This document shows, one piece after another, positions 6,788-10,558 of a DNA stretch of 10,558 bases. Made by a program: the position numbers and the translations under genes. The stretch covers positions 1-10,558 of the forward strand of contig JAHWHD010000094.1 in the NCBI GenBank assembly GCA_019323525.1. The letters run 5' to 3'. This stretch comes from Candidatus Woesearchaeota archaeon (lineage in GTDB: Archaea > Nanobdellota > Nanobdellia > Woesearchaeales > JAHWHD01). The notes beneath the pieces are model-generated. The model saw only the letters and a program-made list of their open reading frames with translations, was not told the origin of the DNA and made no database searches. The first letter of the stretch is position 1; each line of letters begins with the position of its first letter.

Positions 6788-7572
6788 AGCGACTTTACCT
6801 TATCAACAAAATTATCAAGTTTATCCTGCAGTATGTCTACAGCTTTCTTTACCATGTCCTTCGCCTTTAACTGGCCCCATGGTTCAATTGTGAAAATAAA
6901 GCTGGACCTGTCCTCGTTAAGTTCAACACCACCAGGGCAAAGGTCTGTGCATGCTTCGCAAAGATGACAGATTGATACGTTTTTTGAGTTGATAGATACT
7001 TTGCCTGACTTAACGTCAAATATATTTACAGGGCAAACCTGTGCAAGTTCGTCAGGGTTCTTTATCTTTGAAACGTTTAACTTAATATTTACAGGATGTT
7101 TATAAAATACAAGTCCTGGAGACCATTTCGCGTGGTCTTTGCCTCTGCCAAGGACTGCTGTAGCTTCGAGCTCGATGTCTTGGCCTTTTGTGAGCTTTAC
7201 AATAGGAGTCTTGTCAAAGACAGGCACAACTTTAGGGTCTGCAGATGAAATCTCTGCAGCTGTCACTATCTGAGATTTTGATTTAAGCGTAAGTTTTAGC
7301 TGGCACCTTGCGCAACCTTCTCCGTTACATTTGCACTTGTCAGGCTCGTTATAGGATTTCAAGTCTGTCTTGAGTACGACCAAACCCAACCTATGGGCAA
7401 TGATCTCGTCGTACAGTATCGAGTTGTTCTTACGAATCTCTACATCCTCAATAGCCATTGTAGGTACTTCGTCCATGATTGTCCGTCTTAAACTGTTTGC
7501 AAAAGCTGCTGTTGTGTCCTTTAAAACAAAAGTAATCTTTTCTTTATCCTTTGATAAGTTTGCAACTTCCAT
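6784..7572 (-). CDS. rpoD: DNA-directed RNA polymerase subunit D (Rpo3) with Fe-S domain
   Basis: This is the archaeal counterpart of Rpb3 and bacterial alpha; with RpoL it nucleates polymerase assembly. The 262 residues include the alpha-like dimerisation part (FANSLRRTIMDEVPTMAIEDV at about 24-44) and a zinc-type insert with C80, C82, C87 and C90. The ferredoxin-like domain has C180-P and C202, C205, C208 plus C212-P. In Sulfolobus RpoD, equivalent cysteines hold a 4Fe-4S cluster. By position C180, C202, C205 and C208 could bind one cluster here, and C212 looks like a leftover of a second. The ATG overlaps the rps11 stop by one base (TAATG), with AGGTAGG upstream. RpoD here is distinct from the bacterial sigma factor of the same name. 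Confidence 0.96.
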   Translation of the reverse strand: MEVANLSKDKEKITFVLKDTTAAFANSLRRTIMDEVPTMAIEDVEIRKNNSILYDEIIAHRLGLVVLKTDLKSYNEPDKCKCNGEGCARCQLKLTLKSKSQIVTAAEISSADPKVVPVFDKTPIVKLTKGQDIELEATAVLGRGKDHAKWSPGLVFYKHPVNIKLNVSKIKNPDELAQVCPVNIFDVKSGKVSINSKNVSICHLCEACTDLCPGGVELNEDRSSFIFTIEPWGQLKAKDMVKKAVDILQDKLDNFVDKVKSL

Positions 7573-8015
7573 TATACACGCCTACCTCGCCTGCCACCTT
7601 TTTTCCTACAACCATCGTGAGGAATTGGGGTGACGTCTTCAATTATGCCAATCCTAAGACCCATTCTCGATAGAGCCCTTACTGCTGCTTGTGCGCCTGG
7701 TCCTGGATTGTTAGGGCCGTTATGGCCTCCTGGTGCTTTTATCTTTACATGGATTGCTGTTATGCCTTTGTCACGTGCAACCTCTGCAGCTTTTTTGGCA
7801 GCTGACATTGCTGCTGTAGGAGAGCCTTCGAGCCTGTGTGACTTGACAACCATGCCGCCTGAACCTTTGGCTATGGTCTCGGTCCCTGTAATGTCTGTAA
7901 TGTGGATTATGGTATTGTTATATGAAGAATAAATGTGTGCAATGCCCCATCTAGCGTAAAATTTCTTACGTTCAAACTTTTTTTCAGGTTTTTTGTCAGG
8001 AGTTTTTTCAGGCAT
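7572..8015 (-). CDS. rps11: Small ribosomal subunit protein uS11
   Basis: The 147-residue protein carries the full archaeal uS11 core: WGIAHIYSSYNNTIIHITDITG, then KGSGGMVVKSHRLEGSPTAAM, AIHVKIKAPGGHNGPNNPGPG, and the C-terminal IPHDGCRKKGGRRGRRV. It lines the platform of the small subunit near the mRNA exit. The first 20 residues are a Lys/Glu/Pro-rich extension common in archaea. The start at 8015 lies two bases after the rps4 stop and has GAGGA as Shine-Dalgarno. It overlaps rpoD by one base. Confidence 0.97.
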   Translation of the reverse strand: MPEKTPDKKPEKKFERKKFYARWGIAHIYSSYNNTIIHITDITGTETIAKGSGGMVVKSHRLEGSPTAAMSAAKKAAEVARDKGITAIHVKIKAPGGHNGPNNPGPGAQAAVRALSRMGLRIGIIEDVTPIPHDGCRKKGGRRGRRV

Positions 8016-8017
8016 TT

Positions 8018-8668
8018 TTATTCCTCTAATTCTTGGTCTTTGATGTCTTCAATTTCTAGCTCAGCTTTCTCATCTTCCTGTTTTTCTTTTTTCTCTGCTC
8101 TCTTTTTTGGTTTTTTTTGCTCTTTGGTCTCTTCGCTAGACGGTTCAATTTTCTCAAGAACCTTGCGTTCAGGATGATCTGGATTTAAAAGACCGGACAC
8201 TGGTGTAAAATTAACTGTTGCTTCCTCTTCCTTTAGAACAAGATATGAAGGGACAGCAATCTTCTTGTCACCGACCATTACGTGCTGGTGTGTGATAAAC
8301 TGTCTTGCCTGTTTCATTGACCTTGCAAAGCCTTTCTTGAAGACTATGCTCTGGAGTCTTCGCTCCATCAAATCGCGAATGTTTAGGCTAAGTACGTCTT
8401 CCAGCTTAGAACCTTCTGCGAGAAGCCCCATCCTCTGGAGCTTGGAGAGAAGCTGTAGTTTTTCTACCTCTGACTGTTTAGTCCTTGAGGTGATGAGTTT
8501 TTTTGCGTTACCTGTCAACTTTCTCATAAGAGAGGCAAGTCTCCAAATCTCTCGCTTGTTCTTAAGACCGTACTCTTTAATCAAGACAGATTCCTCTTCC
8601 ATCCTGGCACGCTCCCAAGGATGTTGAGGCGTGTCATACTTTTTCCTAATTTTTTTTGGATCTCCCAT
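8018..8668 (-). CDS. rps4: Small ribosomal subunit protein uS4 with charged C-terminal tail
   Basis: The 216 residues begin with the archaeal uS4 signature (GDPKKIRKKYDTPQHPWE) and contain the S4 RNA-binding domain at about 102-150 (MERRLQSIVFKKGFARSMKQARQFI, then HVMVGDKKIAVPSYLV). uS4 binds 16S rRNA first in small-subunit assembly. After about residue 168 a tail of some 48 residues is almost only Glu, Lys, Asp and Gln, and is probably disordered. It starts on the overlapping TAATG of the rps13 stop, with an AGGTAGGTAA Shine-Dalgarno. The archaeal length is usually somewhat shorter; the tail accounts for the extra. Confidence 0.96.
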   Translation of the reverse strand: MGDPKKIRKKYDTPQHPWERARMEEESVLIKEYGLKNKREIWRLASLMRKLTGNAKKLITSRTKQSEVEKLQLLSKLQRMGLLAEGSKLEDVLSLNIRDLMERRLQSIVFKKGFARSMKQARQFITHQHVMVGDKKIAVPSYLVLKEEEATVNFTPVSGLLNPDHPERKVLEKIEPSSEETKEQKKPKKRAEKKEKQEDEKAELEIEDIKDQELEE

Positions 8669-9141
8669 TATTTACCTACCTTTCCTGTGGCTTTCTTTTT
8701 CACGCCGAGTCCTTTACCTTTATTCCTTCTGAAATTTGATTTTGTGCGCTGGCCGCGTACAGGAAGGCCTGACATATGTCGAACGCCCTTATAACATTTA
8801 ATCATCTTAAGACGTTTAAGGTCGTTATCAACAATGAACTTGATATCTGTAGACAGAATCTGGGATGATGCTCCATCATAAGGATCTTTTCTCCTATTAA
8901 GAGACCATTCAGGTGCGCCGTGGGCTACAGGATCTTTGAAGAATGTTTCAAGTCTCTGCACCTCTTCGTTTGATAAGTTGCCAGTTTTCTTTTTCTTGTC
9001 AACCTTAGAAAGGACACATGCCATGTTAGAGAACATGAAAGATACGCCTTTTATCTTCCTTAGAGCCCTGACAATAGAGATATTACCATCTAAATCGGTG
9101 TTAACTATTCTTATTATATGTTTGAATTTTTCTTCTGCCAT
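8668..9141 (-). CDS. rps13: Small ribosomal subunit protein uS13
   Basis: The 157-residue protein shows archaeal uS13 features: FKHIIRIVNTDLDGNISIVRALRKIKGV at the N-terminus, WSLNRRKDPYDG in the middle, and the tRNA/rRNA-contacting tail GVRHMSGLPVRGQRTKSNFRRNKG. It sits at the head of the small subunit and touches uL5 and the P-site tRNA. I chose ATG at 9141 (MAEEKFKH); a TTG seven codons earlier in the same frame would lie inside a stem-loop and adds nothing conserved. No Shine-Dalgarno precedes the ATG, unlike the other genes of the operon, and a 9-bp hairpin ends seven bases before it. It is the first gene of the operon. Confidence 0.96.
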   Translation of the reverse strand: MAEEKFKHIIRIVNTDLDGNISIVRALRKIKGVSFMFSNMACVLSKVDKKKKTGNLSNEEVQRLETFFKDPVAHGAPEWSLNRRKDPYDGASSQILSTDIKFIVDNDLKRLKMIKCYKGVRHMSGLPVRGQRTKSNFRRNKGKGLGVKKKATGKVGK

Positions 9142-9240
9142 TTTAATTACATTATAGAACAACTATAATGTCATAAGCTTAACTTACGGCCTTAATCTCA
9201 GTTAAGGCCAGGAGACTTATTGTGCGCTCCAGACTTGTAT
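9142..9240 (-). promoter_or_regulatory. Structured 5' leader of the ribosomal protein operon
   Basis: From the TATA element at 9262-9269, transcription should start near 9240, leaving about 100 untranslated bases before the rps13 ATG. In minus-strand order there is a GGAG/CTCC stem (about 9226-9229 with 9210-9213). It is followed by a perfect 8-bp stem with six-base loop (9202-9209 with 9188-9195), then a perfect 9-bp stem with five-base loop (9163-9171 with 9149-9157) ending seven bases before the ATG. CTTAACT at 9178-9184 (plus strand) can replace part of the middle stem, so alternative folds exist. Ribosomal protein operons are often regulated by a product binding the leader. No known motif was recognised, so function is inference. 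Confidence 0.5.
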
Positions 9241-9261
9241 TTGTTTGAAGTTGATAGGTAG

Positions 9262-9269
9262 TATTTAAA
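9262..9269 (-). promoter_or_regulatory. TATA element of the ribosomal protein/RNA polymerase operon
   Basis: On the minus strand the sequence is TTTAAATA within CTTTAAATAC, the best TATA match between rps13 and the divergent regulator gene. A start about 26 bases downstream would be near 9240. No closer TATA match with correct spacing to the ATG was seen. Confidence 0.5.
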
Positions 9270-9311
9270 GATTGTTATAAGGGATTGGATTTTGCTAAAG
9301 TTATACATAAG

Positions 9312-9319
9312 CTTTATAT
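9312..9319 (+). promoter_or_regulatory. TATA element of the XRE regulator gene
   Basis: The sequence TTTATATA places transcription start near 9342, about 48 bases before the ATG at 9390. It lies about 45 bases from the divergent operon promoter, so the two transcription units are back to back. Confidence 0.55.
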
Positions 9320-9337
9320 AGAAAATGTTATTTCTAC

Positions 9338-9373
9338 CTAACAAATTGTTAGTTTATAATAACTAAAAGTTAG
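9338..9373 (+). promoter_or_regulatory. Palindromic operator candidate of the XRE regulator
   Basis: CTAACAA-A-TTGTTAG at 9338-9352 is a perfect 7+1+7 palindrome lying on the expected transcription start. A second, shorter copy of the half-sites, CTAA-AAG-TTAG, is at 9363-9373. Small XRE repressors bind such palindromes as dimers, and the place is suited to autorepression. Binding is inferred from position and symmetry only. Confidence 0.5.
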
Positions 9374-9389
9374 ACAAAGGTTACAAAAG

Positions 9390-9599
9390 ATGAAAACAAG
9401 AATCAAAGAGTTCAGGGCAAGGGAAAACCTCACTCAAGAGGATCTTGCCAAAAAAGTGGGTGTCACGAGGCAGACAATCTTGTACATCGAGAGAGGAGAG
9501 TACAATCCTTCACTGATTTTGTCGATGAAGATCTGTAAAGCTCTTAAATGCAGAGTCGAAGAATTGTTTATGCCCAGCAAGAAAGAATTGGAGGATTAA
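9390..9599 (+). CDS. Small XRE/Cro-type transcriptional regulator (COG1476-like)
   Basis: The 69-residue protein is almost entirely a helix-turn-helix domain: LTQEDLAKKVGVTRQTILYIERGEYNPSL spans about residues 14-42, with the recognition helix at about 26-35. It ends after the fifth helix and a short polar tail, so there is no sensor domain. This fits the small archaeal and bacterial regulators that are commonly found beside a DUF2178-type membrane protein gene. Here the partner begins one base after the stop, so they form an operon. A palindrome at its promoter suggests autorepression. Only a weak GGT lies before the ATG. The signal that relieves repression is unknown; the membrane partner is the likely modulator by context. 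Confidence 0.85.
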   Translation: MKTRIKEFRARENLTQEDLAKKVGVTRQTILYIERGEYNPSLILSMKICKALKCRVEELFMPSKKELED

Positions 9600-9600
9600 A

Positions 9601-10032
9601 ATGAACAGAAACAAGATGATGAAGAAATTTGAAACATTTCTATTAGTTATTGGAATTGGTGGTTTGCTATGGGCAATCATCAAGGCCATTCTAATGGGTT
9701 TTGATATTTGGTATTTTGCAAACTCTACTTTAGGGATATTCGTTACTGCGGTTATAGGGGTATTACTATTGTGGCATTCAATAAGCAATCTAATTAAGCT
9801 TAGAAAGGGGCAAGAGATAAAGCATGGTTTTGACGAGAGGACTGCCAGCGTGGTAAGTAAGTCCCTAAGGAATGCAGGGGTAGCTGTGGTTATTGCTGTG
9901 TACGGATTTGTCTATGTTGCAAGCCTGTTTTATGAGCCTGATCTTCCTGTCTTGAGTTTGAATCAAGCAGCGTGGTCTATCTACATAGGCATTGCAGTCT
10001 GGTTTGTATCAGTGTTTTCGTATAGGCATTAA
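9601..10032 (+). CDS. DUF2178-like four-helix membrane protein
   Basis: The 143-residue protein has four hydrophobic helices, about 11-31, 42-62, 91-111 and 123-141, in two pairs. The loop between pairs carries HGFDERTASVVSKSLRNAG (75-93), the DERT-type motif I associate with DUF2178 proteins. Function is not known for the family; association with a small XRE regulator is recurrent, and a sensing or anti-repressor role is speculation. A strong Shine-Dalgarno (GGAGG at 9590-9594) sits inside the end of the regulator gene, six bases before the ATG. The TAA stop is only four bases from the 3' end of the convergent tRNA-His gene, with no clear terminator of its own. Confidence 0.75.
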   Translation: MNRNKMMKKFETFLLVIGIGGLLWAIIKAILMGFDIWYFANSTLGIFVTAVIGVLLLWHSISNLIKLRKGQEIKHGFDERTASVVSKSLRNAGVAVVIAVYGFVYVASLFYEPDLPVLSLNQAAWSIYIGIAVWFVSVFSYRH

Positions 10033-10053
10033 GAAATGGGGCGGCTGCCGAGA

Positions 10054-10082
10054 CTTTCAGTGCCAGGAGAGTTCCAAAGCAT
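10054..10082 (-). other. tRNA-His intron 3, T-loop 59/60 position, 29 nt
   Basis: It splits the T-loop UUCAAA from U60. The outer helix is the T-stem. The central helix is UUCA (54-57; 10088-10085) with UGAA (10059-10056). The bulges are AA/A and AG/U. The inner stem is UGC (10081-10079) with GCA (10063-10061), with one unpaired C. Cuts at the expected bulge positions restore a perfect seven-base T-loop. A competing 6-bp helix, 10091-10086 with 10074-10069, could mask the T-stem in the precursor. Confidence 0.85.
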
Positions 10083-10103
10083 TTTGAACTCGGGCTAGGA
10101 GAT

Positions 10104-10117
10104 GTCTGCAGAAGTTT
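10104..10117 (-). other. tRNA-His intron 2, canonical 37/38 position, 14 nt
   Basis: It lies between G37 and A38, the commonest intron site in archaeal tRNAs. The outer helix is the anticodon stem. The central helix is CUGU (32-35; 10123-10120) with GCAG (10109-10106). The bulges are GG/A (36, 37 and first intron base) and AC/A (last two intron bases and A38). The intron remainder forms a seven-base loop. The geometry is an almost ideal bulge-helix-bulge with a short loop. Confidence 0.85.
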
Positions 10118-10134
10118 CCACAGTCTCCTGTGCT

Positions 10135-10167
10135 GTTTCCCTGTGCCTCCACGTTCGTGTCGGCAAC
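10135..10167 (-). other. tRNA-His intron 1 (D-loop), about 31-33 nt, ends uncertain
   Basis: This lies between G19-U20 and A21. Removing 10167-10135 gives the usual tRNA-His D-loop AGCCUGGUUA. A BHB-like pairing, CCUG (10174-10171) with CAGG (10143-10140), would instead suggest cuts after 10169 and before 10137, giving a 31-base intron and a D-loop of 12. The intron folds as UGCC, tandem G-A/G-A, then CAC, a GAAC loop and GUG, returning through GGCA (10147-10144). The insert is clear; its exact ends are not. Confidence 0.65.
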
Positions 10168-10214
10168 AACCAGGCTACACCACAGCCGCCATAAAGAAAA
10201 CAAGAAAAATCTAT

Positions 10215-10225
10215 GTTTTATAAAG
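10215..10225 (-). promoter_or_regulatory. TATA element of tRNA-His
   Basis: On the minus strand the sequence is CTTTATAAAAC, centred about 30 bases before G-1 at 10190. It overlaps the stop codon of the upstream membrane-protein gene (10218-10220), so the tRNA can be transcribed independently of that gene although on the same strand. Confidence 0.6.
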
Positions 10226-10556
10226 ATTTCTTCTTTATTGAGGATATTATGAAAGGCAGCATGAACACGATAATAAAAATCGCGCTTACTGTCCAAGGAT
10301 TGTGTCTCAAAGTCACCTTAAGAATCTCGTCTGCTCGGTTAGCTACATGCACAGATATTGTAAGTGCTAGCACAGCAATTACAGGTATGAATATTCCGGC
10401 AAACCAGTGATGCTTTGGTTCAAGATGCTCGATGTCTTGGACAATAAAGTTAAACAATAGACCAAAGACAATGCCAAGAGCAACCACTATGAAATAAAGG
10501 TAATAGTTGCTGATGACTATCAAGAAAGGTATAAGGAAGATGGCAACTCCTATCAT
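10218..10556 (-). CDS. Multi-pass membrane protein of unknown function, at window edge
   Basis: I do not recognise a characterised family. The 112 visible residues contain about four hydrophobic segments, near 2-18, 20-40, 52-71 and 88-106, and end with a basic SSIKKKSL tail. Between the second and third helix is QDIEHLEPKHHWFAGIFIPV, a His/Glu-rich loop that could face either side. The ATG at 10556 lies two bases from the window edge, so it may be an internal methionine and the protein may be longer. The stop codon overlaps the TATA element of tRNA-His. No function is proposed. Confidence 0.55.
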   Translation of the reverse strand: MIGVAIFLIPFLIVISNYYLYFIVVALGIVFGLLFNFIVQDIEHLEPKHHWFAGIFIPVIAVLALTISVHVANRADEILKVTLRHNPWTVSAIFIIVFMLPFIISSIKKKSL

Positions 10557-10558
10557 GC

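Larger units (their letters stand above)
10037..10190 (-). tRNA. tRNA-His (GUG), interrupted by three introns
   Basis: Read on the minus strand from 10190, G-1 pairs with C73 as in tRNA-His. Acceptor stem: GCGGCUG (10189-10183) with CAGCCGC (10047-10041). U8 and G9 follow, then D-stem GUGU (10180-10177) with GCAC (10133-10130), A14, G15, G18G19 (10171-10170) and A21. Anticodon stem: GGAGA (10128-10124) with UCUCC (10102-10098). The loop CUGUGG-A has anticodon GUG at 10121-10119. Variable region is UAGC (G15-C48 possible). T-stem: CCGAG (10093-10089) with CUCGG (10052-10048), and loop UUCAAA-U. CCA is encoded at 10039-10037, and a short U-run follows. These parts are separated by a D-loop insert, a 14-base insert at 37/38 and a 29-base insert at 59/60. 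Every conserved tRNA position is present after removal, so I consider the identity strong. Confidence 0.9.

Noticed and set aside
7630..7932. Long open frames on the plus strand opposite rps11, rps4 and leuS.
   Set aside because: They are antisense shadows of well-conserved genes and show no family features or ribosome binding sites.
9142..9162. TTG start at 9162 for uS13.
   Set aside because: The added seven residues are not conserved in uS13 and lie within the hairpin at 9149-9171.
9188..9209. The perfect hairpin as an anticodon arm of another interrupted tRNA.
   Set aside because: No T-arm consensus or matching acceptor strands on either strand nearby; the leader interpretation is simpler.
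10037..10190. Possible 5S rRNA on the minus strand: a CGAAC..GGA..G stretch and the GGCGG/CCGCC ends resemble 5S.
   Set aside because: The loop C core GGAAGUUAAGC is missing and helices II-V cannot be drawn. The same bases form a complete tRNA-His once inserts are removed.
10057..10296. 79-codon open frame on the minus strand across the tRNA region.
   Set aside because: Composition follows the structured RNA gene; no Shine-Dalgarno or recognisable protein, and it overlaps the tRNA and the membrane-protein gene.
1..10558. CRISPR arrays, insertion sequences, toxin-antitoxin or defence genes.
   Set aside because: No regularly spaced repeats, transposase motifs or recognisable defence domains were seen on either strand.

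Overview
The window looks like part of an AT-rich archaeal chromosome. The evidence is an archaeal ribosomal protein/RNA polymerase operon (uS13, uS4, uS11, RpoD, eL18, uL13, uS9, RpoN), an archaeal-type SRP RNA, TATA-box promoters about 26-31 bases from start sites, and interrupted RNA genes with bulge-helix-bulge (BHB) splice sites. A bacterial-type leucyl-tRNA synthetase and the compact, overlapping layout suggest a DPANN-like lineage (Woesearchaeota/Pacearchaeota-like). That lineage is inference; no tree could be made.

Layout. 1-639 (+) is the 3' part of an MFS-type transporter gene. 670-1533 (-) is a metallo-beta-lactamase-fold hydrolase with one altered metal ligand. 1620-1943 (+) is the SRP RNA gene, whose helix 8 is split by a 49-base insert that fits a BHB intron. 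1947-5332 (-) is leuS plus a downstream seven-helix membrane protein. 5430-9141 (-) is the eight-gene ribosomal/RNA polymerase operon, read from a promoter near 9266 through a leader of about 100 bases with stem-loops, and ending at a T-rich terminator before leuS. 9390-10032 (+) is a small XRE-family repressor gene coupled to a DUF2178-like membrane protein, with a palindrome over the expected start of transcription. 10037-10190 (-) is a tRNA-His(GUG) gene that appears to carry three introns, in the D-loop, at 37/38 and at 59/60. 10218-10556 (-) is a membrane protein at the window edge. No stretch over 300 bases lacks a gene.

How they work together. Most of the window serves translation and protein targeting. 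Its most notable content is the two stable RNA genes. tRNA-His reads as a complete, normal tRNA only after three segments are removed, and the SRP RNA reads as a canonical helix 8 only after one segment is removed. The anticodon-loop and T-loop tRNA introns and the SRP insert have four-pair central helices flanked by three-base bulges, so one enzyme, the archaeal tRNA splicing endonuclease, could process both RNAs. That enzyme is not encoded here. All assignments are by reading; no search or folding program was run.
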